Positions 32,450-47,374 of a stretch of 64,000 bases of DNA are shown here, piece by piece (positions within the stretch are counted from its first letter, which is position 1; each line of letters opens with the position of its first letter). Origin of the DNA: Kryptolebias marmoratus (lineage: Eukaryota > Chordata > Actinopteri > Cyprinodontiformes > Rivulidae); contig NC_051431.1 of NCBI RefSeq assembly GCF_001649575.2, positions 1,061,258 to 1,125,257 on the forward strand, written 5' to 3'. The notes below the pieces were generated by a model. It was not told the origin of the DNA and ran no database searches. It saw only the letters and a list, made by a program, of their open reading frames with translations. The translations under genes were made by a program, and so were the position numbers.

Positions 32450-35400
32450 CATGGCCTGGATGACTGAGAATCTACACCAGCATTTAGAAGTTTTGCCTTT
32501 TTTATTAGTTGTTTCAGAGGGTTAACCTTCCTGTAAGTCTTTTATTGGCCATGTTGAGGAGACAAAATATTACCTAAGTGAAACTCAAACTTTAAAAAAC
32601 CTCTCCTCATGACGGACCGAAAAATGCACAGAGAAACCAGGAGTCAAAAATGGTCATAAGCAGTATCTTCAGTTTAAAAGATTTATTAGCCTTAGTACTA
32701 AGGGAGACATTCTTACCAGCTCACAGCAGGAACACCAGAAGATGTCTGAGCTAAATCACTAAAACATAGCATTTTAACCTGAACAAAGAACTGGCCCATC
32801 CTCCTTCGGTCATCTTTCCGGAACCCTGTATATGGACTTGTTTTTCTCCATCTTCTGCAGGTGGTTTTTCTTTGAGTGGGTTTCGGTTCCTAATTAGCTG
32901 ACTCCTCCAGACCTTCTTATCTTCATAGTTGGTACGGCCAGTCACGTACACCACAAACTCACATGACCTCACCAGTGCAGAGTTGCACTCATCCTCAGGT
33001 TAATACAATCAATAGAATTACAGAACATTAATACATTGTTCTAACTGGTAAGGAGTGTCTATATTATAGTTTCACTTCACAGCCATTATCTACGAGGCAA
33101 TGTTTGCTTGTTGGTGTCTTCTCTACAGAAAAGTTGAAACTAAAACGTGGCTTCAAAGGTAGATGTGAAAGCAGTTGTTCCTAAAAATAGTGACCGAACC
33201 AAATATGGCCGCAGCATCTGTGAAGGTTCTGCACGAAACATTGTGCAGAACCTTCAGATGATGAGGATGATGATGGGCAGACTCTCAAATGTTTTCTACA
33301 AATGTCTGTGAGAACAAATGTCCACCTCTCAGCCACACACACACACACACACACCCAAAGCCAAACTGTCAACTGCCACAACTGGTGGGTGTTTGCTGAG
33401 ACATGTGTGTGTTAGAGACAGGCTGGACCTTGTTCGCTCCAGACGGCCTTCAGAGGTCTGCTGCGGCGTGAAGAAACAGGCTGGAGGTGCAGTCTCCTCT
33501 GCAGCTGCTGCTCTGTTATTTTAACAGCTCCGTTGTGTGACAGTTTGGGTTTGGTGGGAGTTTTACGTTTGAAATACTAAATCATAAAGTCAGGAAGTGA
33601 TTTCAGAAGTGTCTATCGACAGAGAACGCAGCAGTACTCGTGTAAACACAAGAAGAAAAAAGGTTTTATAGAAGGTTAAACCTTCAGCCCCGTCAGATAG
33701 AAGACCCTCCAAGCCTCTCTGATGCATCGTTGTCTAAATATATCAGGATCACATTCGTACCCGGAGCTGAGAAACAGAATGAAGCGTCAGAACAAAGTGC
33801 AAACGTGTCACAGTTTGTTCTGTCACTCCTGTTTCAGAAAAGCATCTTGTCCTGTGGAAATCCCCACCGCTGGACTTTCCCTGCAGCAGAGTACAGTTCA
33901 TACGAAGTCATGAAAAAGAATTTAAACAGAATAAAGACTAGTTTATGTACGGTTATTTGTTCTAGGAAAACAGAAAGTGCACGTTATAGTTTAAGCTTCA
34001 CCCAGATAATTTATCTCAGTCAGACATAAAGAACCTGCAACAAAACAGATCCTTTAAAATGGTTCACAAGACACTGAAAAATCAAATCTAATCATATTTA
34101 TTTATACAGAACATGCAAAAACATCTAAAGCAAGAAATAGTGAAACTATAATACCAAGGGACCACAAAAAACAAAAATAAAATCAATTAAAAATATGATG
34201 AAACAAAATAAAATGTTTAAATTGTTCAGTTGCAAACCCTACAGCCTTTATTTAAAAACACAATGGAAATGATCTTTGGTGTCTCCATCGACCAGCTTCT
34301 TCATTTGTGGAAAATAAAAACCAATCAGCAAAACACTTTAAAAAGTTCCCAGAGATGCAGGAAGAGTGAGAAAAACTAACAAAACATTCATTGCAAACAT
34401 GCAAAAACCTCCAAACTGTTTAATCAAATCAAGATTCTCTGATCTCCACAGAAATAAGAAATAATCATCAAAAAATAAAAAGATCTCAGGGGTTTTTTCT
34501 GAGGGAGGGATTTTTTGCATAAAGTTAATTAATTGAAAAAGTTTAAAAGTTCGAAATAATAAAATTCAGAGGACATTATTCCTGACTGAGATGAAGGTTT
34601 TGATGCACAAGAAAGAAAATCTGAATCATGATTTGAAGGAGATGACTTTTGTTATAAATCAACCGAAGTGAAGTGAAAAACTTCCCAGCCTTCCTAGAAA
34701 TGAATGAAAAGTTGCTTTTGTGAAACTCGGTCACAAACAAACTCTGAGGCCTCGCTGCTGTCACCAGGACTTGTTCTGGCATTACAAGAATTCTGGCCGT
34801 GAACCAGAATAATGTGAGGTCAGAGGGTTAAAAGTTCCCTCTTTTATATTTTCAAACACAGCTTCTTTGTCCCCACGGTCCATTCAGCTGCTGTGAAGCT
34901 GCTCAGTCAAAGATTCCTACTTAAAGGACTCAGTTATCACTAACAAACAACAAATCTGACAAAAACATATTAAATCCAGTAATTATAAGGAAATAAGTAG
35001 CAAACATTCGAGCCACTGACAGCAACTGAGCTCTACAGAATAAAAGAAATTTGTATTTAACAAGCAAATTTAAAGTTTTTTGGTTCTAAATCACATGACT
35101 GCAAAACAAACAAATAAATAAATCCTGATTAAGACCCAGAGGAAACAGAAACAGCTCAGACTTCTCAGTAAAAACATCGTTTAAACTTTGATCAGGTCAC
35201 AGAAAGTTGTACTTTTCAGAACTGAACTGGCATTTTTATATTTTCTACAGTTTTTACACAATCACAGTTTATTTCTGGTGATTTTACCACAAAATGTTCA
35301 ACTCAGTGTCAGCTTTCCCATATCTTTGCCATCTCTTCTAATTTCTATAATATTTCAACATTATATACAGTTTATAAATGAAAACATAATTAGTGTGTCT

Positions 35401-35570
35401 CTCACTGCTTCCAAATCCCTCAGAGGTCAGAGGTCAGAGGTCACTCACCCAAACTCTCATTGACTTCTACTGTTTCTGAGCTGGAAGATTTCCTGCAGAA
35501 GACACTGAAGGCCATAAAACGTCCCGGTCTCAGTCCGAGTTGTTGTTTTGTTTAAAGACAACTTTTCAAG
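32450..35570. other. Intergenic, no gene recognised
   Basis: AT-rich, with a CA microsatellite at 33337-33354. The minus-strand frame at 32751-32972 has no recognisable domain or splice context. Confidence 0.35.
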
Positions 35571-35589
35571 CAGCAGCTGTTTGAGGCTT

Positions 35590-36170
35590 ACTTTTCAGTC
35601 TGCCTCTCATTAAGAGCGCTCTCAGGGAGTGACAGACACAGGTGCCTGGTTACCATGGTGACCCTAATGAGCCAACGACAGCAGCTTTAACATTTCTTTT
35701 CACTTTGGTTCTCTTTACTCTTCGTCTACAGTTTCTGCATCAACGCGTCGGCCATTTTGTCAGCTCAGAAGTCCCAGATTACTGCTGGGCTTCAGAGGAG
35801 GAAGCTGTTGTTGGAGGTTCGAGCAGAGATGCACTGGAACTCTCAAAAAAATGTTTCAGATTTTGCTCCATGCATCGTCACGAGAACATGGCGTTCTGAG
35901 CTGATGGAGAACACAGAACACATTCTGACCTTGAACCTGAGAACGTTATCAGCATCATGAGAGCGTCCAGCCAGCCAGATCTAACAGCCATTACCATAAC
36001 AAACATTCTGCCCTCGTTTCGTATAATACCATCTCAGAGCCGAGCTGCGCCGGTCCGCTGAACTGTATTTACTCTGCCGTTGTTGTTCCACAGAGGGCCT
36101 CCGCCGACCTCGTTAGGCTCGTTAACGAGCCCGGTCACTGTTCCCGTGTTTATCGCTCCTGCCTGTGGAG
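35590..36170. promoter_or_regulatory. Possible regulatory / conserved noncoding block with an X-box-like site and a perfect 16-bp palindrome
   Basis: At 35648-35663 the sequence ggttaccatggtgacc is a near-perfect palindrome close to the RFX X-box (GTTGCCATGGCAAC). It is flanked by homeodomain-type words (cattaa, taatga). At 36116-36131 ggctcgttaacgagcc is a perfect palindrome containing an HpaI-type GTTAAC core. The block is GC-richer than its flanks. No gene is nearby, and conservation was not tested. Confidence 0.3.
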
Positions 36171-36335
36171 TGGAAACAGGGGACATGGGGGGGATTTATT
36201 TAAAAAAGGAAAGAGTTTTTATTCTATTGTGATTGCTGATTTTAGATTTACTTGCTTTCAACAGGAACCAATAAACTATCAACAAAAGAGCCGTAAAAGG
36301 ACAGTGGAGCTGCGACTGGCTGCCTTTATGACATG

Positions 36336-36336
<1 letters not shown>

Positions 36337-36418
<82 letters not shown>
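36337..36418. repeat. (TG)n microsatellite
   Basis: Over 80 bases of uninterrupted TG, the longest in the window. Confidence 0.97.
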
Positions 36419-36419
<1 letters not shown>

Positions 36420-36661
36420 ATACGCTTCATGTCTATACTCTGGGTACATTGGGTTGGTTCTGTAAAGAAGAGCTGCCATTGTTGTTGGTAACTGGTGTTC
36501 TCTGGTGTTAGGGAGTTGCAGGTTGATATGTTCAGTTTCCTGGTTTTATTTTGGACATAAAATCAGAGAAAAAACAAAGAAAAACAAAAAGCAGAAAATA
36601 AACAAGTTAAAAGCCAACTTGTCTGGTTGTTCTATGTCTATGTTAGCCCATTTTACCTCCC

Positions 36662-37017
36662 TGTAGACCTGTGGTGTCCAGTCGTGGTCCTGGAGGACCC
36701 CAGTTCTGGTCCTGGAGGACCCCCGTCCTGGTCCTGGAGGACCCCAGTCCTGGTCCTGGAGGACCCCCGTCCTGGTCCTGGAGGACCCCAGTCCTGGTCC
36801 TGGAGGACCCCAGTTCTGGTCCTGGAGGACCCCCGTCCTGGTCCTGGAGGACCCCAGTCCTGGTCCTGGAGGACCCCCGTCCTGGTCCTGGAGGACTCCC
36901 CTCCTGCAGGTTGTAGATGTTCCTCTGCTCTTCAGCACTTCATCACTCAGTCATTAAACCAGGTGAGACACAGCAGAGAAACACCTCCAGGACCAGGACT
37001 GGACACCCCTGCTACAG
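36662..37017. mobile_element. Palindromic MITE-like element, copy 3, with an internal minisatellite
   Basis: Ends match the family at 10341 and 27750 (left 'gacctgtggtgtccagtcgt'; right 'ccaggactggacacccctgc'). The left terminal motif 'ggtcctggagga' has been tandemly amplified inside the element at 36686-36900. It encodes no protein; open frames on both strands are by-products of the array. Confidence 0.75.
36686..36900. repeat. 22-bp minisatellite, 9 full units plus a partial, with a 5-unit higher-order pattern
   Basis: The unit is ggtcctggaggacccc plus a 6-bp variable end (agttct, cgtcct-type or agtcct). In order the ends run A-B-C-B-C-A-B-C-B, where A is cagttct, B is ccgtcct and C is cagtcct. 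The first five-unit block then begins again, so a 110-bp higher-order unit was duplicated. The first unit starts at 36686 and the tenth, degenerate one at 36884. Confidence 0.9.
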
Positions 37018-37565
37018 ACCAGCCTGGGGACATCAGTGTGCATCAGAAATACTAAAACCAGGTTTTATGTCAGTTCTTGTTGTTTGAATTCTGCTCAGAT
37101 CTCATTTAGTCTTTACTCGTATTAATAAACGTGTCTGTTAGGAGTCTTTATACTATCAGCATCATGTGACAGCAGAAAACTCCAACACAATCACATCTCT
37201 ATTCCTTCTGCCTGAGCCCAAACACACACACACACATAAAAAGAGTGACACGTTAAACAACATGGTGTGTGTGTGTGTGTGAGCCAGTTCACAGCTCCAC
37301 GTGTTTTCTGTCAACAAGCCTGCAGACCAAACACACGGTGACATAATTACCACTGGAAGAGAAGCAGGGTTAGCTGAGGCGTGTGTGTGTGTGTGTAGAG
37401 TCAGACATGAAAACAAACACACACAGACACACCTTGTGTGCTCGGAGTGAACATGAACTGTGTGGAGCCTCAGAGGGCTGATAAGCAACTGGGCCGCCCC
37501 GACCGCATCCCTTGCTTCACATCGATAATCTGAACAGTTAACGAGACACAACGGGCCAACTCAGA

Positions 37566-37600
<35 letters not shown>

Positions 37601-37880
37601 TGGGTGTGTGGTTTGCAGTGTGGTAATGCTTGAGCAAAGACGGGTTAACGAACGCAGCTGCCGTCAGTTGGAGCTACAGCCGGAACTGTGGATGTGGTTT
37701 ACAGTTGACGCTGAACACAGCCCATAAATTTACACATTAGGATGATTTAACCTGAGTTACAACATTTCTCTGCTTCACGCCTGCAGAGACACAAATAAAG
37801 CTCAGGGATGAGATCTGAAGAATGAGGCTTGGAATTACAGCTTCTTTTCTGTGTGTTCGTTCATCACCCGCTGCCATGAG
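37018..37880. other. Intergenic with short GT/CA microsatellites
   Basis: CA/GT runs at about 37221-37235, 37265-37281, 37381-37396 and 37569-37600. No gene recognised. Confidence 0.5.
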
Positions 37881-38335
37881 AGGCAGGCAGTGGTGTGTCT
37901 GTCTGTCAGCAAAATATCTCATGAACCAGAGGCCTGAAGTTACTGAAACTGTTGGATGACCATCTACAGCTGGAGCCACATTCAAGATGGCCACATGAGC
38001 AAACACAGGAATGGCTCTAAGATTGGGAGTGGTGGTAGCTGAGAGTTATCCACAACTTTCTGCATTAACTGAACTGTTAGCAAAATATCTCATTTCAAGA
38101 TGGCTGCCACAGCCAGCTGATTTTAGGAAACACAAAAATAGGAATAACTCAGTTTTACAGATACTGAGTTAAAATTTGGTATCATTCTCAACACATCCTC
38201 TACGAGCTTCTAACTTTTGTTCTGACATCTTCTCATATTGTTATTTTCAAGATTTTTATTTTTCACCAGAAGATGATTTTACTAAGACTGGCGTGAAAGG
38301 TGGCGGGCGATATGCATTCCTGTGATTAATGCTAG
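37880..38335 (+). repeat. Longest copy of the dispersed 'tagctgagagt...gatatgcattcc' family
   Basis: The ordered landmarks are 'gtgtctgtctgtcagcaaaa', 'attcaagatggccacatgag', 'ggtggtagctgagagttatc', a second 'tatctcatttcaagatggct', 'tcagttttacagatactgag' and 'ggcgggcgatatgcattcct'. It shows internal duplication of the 'caagatggc' part, which suggests the family is built from tandem modules. Confidence 0.6.
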
Positions 38336-38337
38336 GC

Positions 38338-38822
38338 TGTTAGGATCTGGGTTTTTGTATTTTGTTTTGTCTTCATGTTTCAGTTTGAGTTTATTGTTTG
38401 TGTTATTTAGTTGTCTCTTCCCTGTGCCTCAGCCACCATTCACTTCTCCTCAGTTACTCTCTCTCTCTTCCCCATTCTCACCCATCTACACCTGCCTCTA
38501 GCTCCATAATCATCTCACCTGTGCCCACTTCCACTAATCACCCTCTGCCTTTAAAACCCAGTCACTTTCCACATTTCCCTGCTGGTTCATTGTTATACTT
38601 TGCCTCCCTGATGTGCTGTCCTTCCGGTTGCTCGTGCCTCGTCGTCTCCCATGCTTTGTTTGGTTCCTCTCTTGTCTCAGGTCTGTTCATGTTTTGTTTA
38701 GTAAGTTAATGTTTTTGTATTTAGTTTAGGTTTTGCTGCCATGTCAGCCTTTGTTTTGGTTTGCCTTTTATTTTCGAAATAAATTAGTTTATTTTAATTT
38801 AGTTCAGGGTTGGCCTCCTTCA
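38338..38822 (+). repeat. LTR- or SINE-like dispersed repeat with TATA-like and poly(A)-like signals
   Basis: Starts 'tgttaggatctgggtttttg', has 'cctttaaaacccagtcactt' in the middle and 'tcgaaataaattagtttatt' before the end. The arrangement and several words mirror the antisense block at 11943-12296. The plus-strand frame at 38398-38709 is a chance frame inside it. Confidence 0.4.
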
Positions 38823-39183
38823 CCCCACTTTATGTCATAGGCCTCTTAATTTGACTCAGTTTGAAGCACGCAGCTCAGATATTTCCATCCTGTCAGCTCC
38901 TGGAGGCTGAGGAGTTTCATGTAGAGCCGGAAATGTTTTATTTTTATTTTCATTCAGAGATTACAAAAGAAAAAATGTTTGTTGCACCAAAAACGTGACA
39001 ACTAGAGAAAGGAAACACAAGCAGACAGGTGCATGAGTGTAAAACCCAGCTTATGGTGTGTGTGTGTGGGTGTGTAGCTGAGGGGAGCGGTCTTTTTAGT
39101 GTCGTGTTCCTTCCTGTCTGTGAAGTAAGTGTGTGAAAGGACGACAGATATGGAAGCTGACAGAAAAGAACTGCTTCTTATGT

Positions 39184-39227
<44 letters not shown>

Positions 39228-40515
39228 TGCGGACAGCTGGTCTGTTGGCGGGAAAAAGCTGAGGACCAGCTGTCACAGAGAAGAAAGACGGAGGGCGGGA
39301 AAATAAGGAGCTCATGTCAAAACACACAAGGAGATTATTTCAGAAAAGAATAATTCATTTAAAGACCCAAATATTACTGGGATGAAAGCAGGAAACAACC
39401 AAAACATAAAACAGAGAGGAAAATTTAAAAAGAGGAGCAAAAGAAACATTCATTCATTCATTTACTGTGTTTCAGGCCTGGATTATCCTCCTATTTTCTC
39501 TCCCTGACCAGACAAAAAAAAGACTAATAAAGTTGAAATAATCGCAGTGAAAAATCAAAATCTGTCCAGTTGATCATGAAATATTTAAAATCAAAGTGAT
39601 GAAAAAGATTAAATACAGTCTTTGTTTAATGGACATTCAGTTTTATTTTCCAAGCTGCAGAGCTGAGGGGAAAGACGCCTCATGAATCCCTTTAATAAGA
39701 CAAACAAGCTCAGCTAAAGTTTTCCTTTTGACAATCAGCTCCAGAGAATCCCGACGTTCCCTCAGAAAAGCCCCGTTTTCCTGGTTTCCAGAAACAAGGA
39801 CTGCAGTCAGATCAGATCTGTGTTCGGGGAAAGTCCTGCGTCAGGAACGACAGCAGCTCTCAGAGAAGGAAATCAAATTAACCTTTGGAAAGTTTTCAGC
39901 AGTGAAGAGCATCTTTTATTGTTTCTGATAAATGAGCCAGTCTGACATCCTGCAGGAACATTTTCTTTTTCTTACGGTGTAACCAATTATTTCACTGTGG
40001 TCGTTAACGATGGTTTCATTCAGTCATCATAGCTGAATACATTAGTTTGAATGATTTCCTGTTTTTTATTGTTCTGAATGTTTTTTACAGTCCAGTTTCT
40101 TCTGCAGACTTTGTGCTGTTTTAGCTGTTTGTTTATCAAAACATCTGTGACTTTTACACCTGATTTATAAATATTTTCCCCATAAAAAACACTGAGATCT
40201 CTTCAGCTCTTCTTAAACATTATTCTCTAAAATCTGCTTCAGCTACCGGCTCTGTTTCTGTTTTCCTAAACTACTATTTAGCTTTTAGCCACCATTCTGC
40301 TGCATTTAGCTTTTAGCTAACCTTTTTTTGGGCTTTTTAAGCAGCAGAAGTTTTGGTTTTATTCTCAAAGATCATTTCTGAAGAACAGCCAAGGATAGAG
40401 GCGCACACATCTGGTGATTAATGTCTTTGAGTCTCTTACTGTCTTTTCACAACCCAGCATTCATTCATTCATTCATTCAATGAGGCTGATTATTTGTCTG
40501 CTAATTGGCCTCAGG
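38823..40515. other. Intergenic, no gene recognised
   Basis: CA microsatellite at 39186-39224. Short frames only. Confidence 0.4.
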
Positions 40516-40519
40516 GCTG

Positions 40520-40520
<1 letters not shown>

Positions 40521-40553
<33 letters not shown>
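40521..40553. repeat. (CA)n microsatellite
   Basis: About 33 bases of perfect CA, with shorter CA runs nearby at 40848-40859 and 40892-40905. Confidence 0.9.
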
Positions 40554-40555
<2 letters not shown>

Positions 40556-41574
40556 TGGAAAAAGAGCAGCGTGACTCCACATAACAAGCAACAACACACA
40601 CAAAAGGATAAAAACATTTCATATTTATATTGTATGAAGAAGTTATTTTTTCCTTTTAGTCATTTAAATGAAATAAACCCGCCTATCGAAGCTCCACTGC
40701 TGGTTTTAAAAGCACAAACACACACAGGAGGCAGGGATCCTGCAGAAATAAGGGTGAATAGTGAAAAGCACCTATTTATCCACGCTCCCCCGGGTCTCCT
40801 GGGACACACACTGATAATGACTGGTTTAACTCAATCCACTGACCTGCACACACACACACTCCTCATTCTGTGTGCAGTAACACACTCCCTCACACACACA
40901 CACACACTCTGTCACACTGGATTCACTCTTCAAAGTAACCCGAGAACAAACCTTTCTGTCAGATGACGTGTTTTTACCCCCAAACACCAGAATCTGAGCT
41001 GGAATCACAAACAAGTCGTTTTTATCTCCTTTTCCAGTTTGTTGTTGTGAAGTGATTTGTTTTTGTGTGACATTTTAAACAGATTCCTACAGACGGTGTT
41101 CAAGATGCTTCACACAAAAATAAAATTAGGTGCATAAAGTTAATATCTGCAACTGGAGACAAGATTGTGAGATAAAAAAGCACATTTTTACTTGGAATTA
41201 AGCTGCTCAGGACACATTTAACTGAGATTAAATTGTGACTTTTGCACAGCATTCCTGCAAATTCTCAGTTTATCTTAATTGAATCTCTTTTAAATTAACA
41301 ACCAAAGTGGTCTTCAGTCAGTCAGTAACAAAAGTTCTCACCAAGTTGTCTCACATTTCTTTCTGACTCAGAGAAACTAAACTGAGATAAGTTTGAGACA
41401 GGTTTGAGACAGATTTAAGATGCTTGTGACAACTGTGTGATTGTAAAATTGTCATGCAAATGTTTTTAACCATCCAGCGGTTGGCACAAGGAAATTTAAA
41501 ACCCTGAAGAGCATTTGGAGACATTTTGGAGACTCCTTCAGGAGCAGTTTATCAGCAGCAGTTGCAGCTCGGTG

Positions 41575-41650
41575 AGATCCATAGAAGTCAGAGTTGAGAT
41601 GAACTTCAGCGGGCGATATGCATTCCTTCAAGGAATGCTAGGCCTTTAAT
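41575..41650 (+). repeat. 3' fragment of the dispersed 'gatatgcattcctt' family
   Basis: Carries the terminal module 'gcgggcgatatgcattcctt' followed by 'caaggaatgctaggc'. The last part, attcctt/aaggaat, is a short hairpin that is also present in the copies at 22660 and 38310. Confidence 0.55.
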
Positions 41651-42590
41651 TCCTCCTTCAATCACATGAGTTGTGAAAAACTTTAATAATCGCTGTCCTT
41701 AAAGGTGAGGTTTCACATTTTATACGCTATCAGATTTCTTTAATCCTCCATCGGATCTGTTTCTGCTACAAATAATATCAGAACCAAATTAAACCTTTAA
41801 CCTGATTGTTATTTGTGTCCCATTTTGGTGTTTTTTTAACGTTCCCCCTCTCCTTGCTTTCTAACCTCGTGTCTTTGTTGTTTTCTTTCTCCTTGTTTCG
41901 GCCCCTTCCCCCACTTTTCCCACCTCTGTGTGGCATCGGGAGCTGAGAAAACCCCGCTGCTGCCCTAGCAACCGCTGCCGCGCCGCCTCCGCCCCGGCAA
42001 CAGGCCGTCATCAGAGCTGCTGACCTCTGACCCCAGCACAGCTGCTCAGCCACCGCACGTCCCCTCAATCCTCCGGCATCGGCCCGTCCCCGTGACCAAA
42101 GGGTCACACATGGGAGCCAACGCTGAATAAAACCAAATCACCAGTTCTGGAAAAGGAGGAGAGGCAGGGCAGTGGATGGAAAATGACCCGGAGAGCAAGT
42201 CAGCAATAAAACAGGAAAAACTGAGAAATTAAGATAAACAGATGAAATGCTTAGCAAAAAAGAAAAAAAAGTCGGTACCAGAACAGACAATAAAAGCAAA
42301 CAGCTTCCTGTGAAGGCTGCTGGGCTCAGCCTGAAGGTGGAACAAACTTCTTCATGGTTTCCATGTAAAGTTTGGCATCTTTCCTGTCAGCCCATGCTGT
42401 GCTCTACGCCGTACGTGACTCTTCCATCTAACATGGTGGCTCCAAAAACAGATGTTTTATGTGAGAAGACTTGTTTCTGTCAACATTTGAAGAATGTGTC
42501 ACTAAGAAACACCAAGAACACAGAAGGTGCATCTTGGTAAGAAATCACTCAAGCTTTGTTTCTTCTTCTTGCTGTCAACCAAGGTGGATC
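41651..42590. other. Intergenic, no gene recognised
   Basis: A C-rich block at 41930-42100 has an open minus-strand frame but no coding features I trust. Nothing else is supported. Confidence 0.35.
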
Positions 42591-42594
42591 CAGT

Positions 42595-42768
42595 ACATGA
42601 TGCCTTCTGGGCGCCTCCCTGTGGAGGTTTTTGGTCATGTCCCCCCGGAGGAAGACCTCTGAGCAGACCCAGAACTCACTGCAGGGATCATGGATCCTCT
42701 CTGGCCTGGGAACATCCTGGGATCCCCCTGGAGGAGCTGAGAGGAGCTGCGCCAGGACTCAACCATGG
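42595..42768 (+). mobile_element. 3' end of a Rex3-like (RTE clade) LINE
   Basis: In one plus frame the sequence reads [24 protein letters not shown], then [13 protein letters not shown]. This parallels the Rex3 C-terminal block GHVPPGGRPRGRPRTRWRDYVSRLAWERLGIPPEEL. A deletion follows, and then the GATG tail. The copy is decayed and 5'-truncated. It lies directly against the (GATG)n array at 42764-43650, as expected for the natural GATG tail of Rex3. Confidence 0.75.
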
Positions 42769-43650
42769 ATGGATGGATGGATGGATGGATGGATGGGTGG
42801 ACGGATGGATCGATGGACGGGTGGACGGATAGATGGATGGATGGATGGATGGGTGGGTGGATGGATGGATGGATGGATGGATGGATGGATGGGNNNNNNN
42901 NNNNNNNNNNNNNNNNNNNNNNNNNNNNNNNNNNNNNNNNNNNNNNNNNNNNNNNNNNNNNNNNNNNNNNNNNNNNNNNNNNNNNNNNNNNNNNNNNNNN
43001 NNNNNNNNNNNNNNNNNNNNNNNNNNNNNNNNNNNNNNNNNNNNNNNNNNNNNNNNNNNNNNNNNNNNNNNNNNNNNNNNNNNNNNNNNNNNNNNNNNNN
43101 NNNNNNNNNNNNNNNNNNNNNNNNNNNNNNNNNNNNNNNNNNNNNNNNNNNNNNNNNNNNNNNNNNNNNNNNNNNNNNNNNNNNNNNNNNNNNNNNNNNN
43201 NNNNNNNNNNNNNNNNNNNNNNNNNNNNNNNNNNNNNNNNNNNNNNNNNNNNNNNNNNNNNNNNNNNNNNNNNNNNNNNNNNNNNNNNNNNNNNNNNNNN
43301 NNNNNNNNNNNNNNNNNNNNNNNNNNNNNNNNNNNNNNNNNNNNNNNNNNNNNNNNNNNNNNNNNNNNNNNNNNNNNNNTGGATGGATGGACGGATAGAT
43401 GGACGGGTGGGTGGATGGATGGATGGATGGATGGATGGATCGATGGATGGATGGATGGATAGATGGGTGGATGGATGGATCGATGGATGGATGGATGGGT
43501 GGGTGGATGGATGGATGGGTGGATGGATGGATGGACGGATAGATGGACGGGTGGATGGATGGATGGATGGACGGATAGATGGATGGATGGATGGATGGAC
43601 GGATAGATAGATGGATGGATGGATGGATGGACGGATGGACGGATGGATGA
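42764..43650. repeat. (GATG)n array with interspersed variants and a 486-base assembly gap
   Basis: Tetranucleotide ggat units with variants (ggac, gggt, cgat, agat) run on both sides of the N run 42894-43379. The variants recur in patterns such as 'ggacggatagatggacgggtgg', so longer units were duplicated within the array. Large open frames on both strands arise only because a 4-bp repeat has no stop in some frames. The true length is unknown because of the gap. Confidence 0.95.
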
Positions 43651-43828
43651 AACCTTGTTCCTCCGGCTGCAGGTCTTTAGTGACTCCTACTCTCAGTGGT
43701 TGTTGCCTTGCACTACAGAGGTTGCAGGTTTGATTCCCAGATGTTTTCTTCTTCTCTGGCATTTCTGAGTGACTTGCTTCCTGCGTGTTGCTGTAGTTGA
43801 TCAGGTGACGCAGCAGACGTGGTCAGGT

Positions 43829-43859
<31 letters not shown>
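43829..43859. repeat. (TG)n microsatellite
   Basis: About 30 bases of perfect TG. Confidence 0.9.
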
Positions 43860-43860
<1 letters not shown>

Positions 43861-44076
43861 GGATCCAGGTGCTGTCCTCGGTGCAACCTGAGCTGAACCT
43901 TATCCATAAATAATAAATGAAGCCTTCAGCTCCTGAGGCAGAAACTTGTCTTTTTTTTCTGCCGTTTGCCGTCTAAAGGACAAACACACAAACTCACACA
44001 CAGTCAGAGCAGAAGGAAACAGATTACCTGACTTTGTGTTGATTTTGTTTTGCTGAGCGGAGCGACTTGGCCCATC

Positions 44077-47353
<3,277 letters not shown>

Positions 47354-47374
<21 letters not shown>

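Noticed and set aside
32751..32972. 73-aa minus-strand frame
   Set aside because: No domain, splice context or coding composition; lies between repeats.
36546..37055. Long Gly-Pro-rich or Trp-rich repeat proteins on both strands
   Set aside because: They are translations of the 22-bp minisatellite; a 22-bp unit shifts frame with each copy and both strands are open, which real genes would not show.
38398..38709. 103-aa Ser/Leu-rich plus-strand frame
   Set aside because: Lies inside the LTR/SINE-like repeat 38338-38822.
42631..43762. Large open frames on both strands across the gap (MDGW/PSIH repeats)
   Set aside because: Artefacts of the (GATG)n array and of translating N as X.
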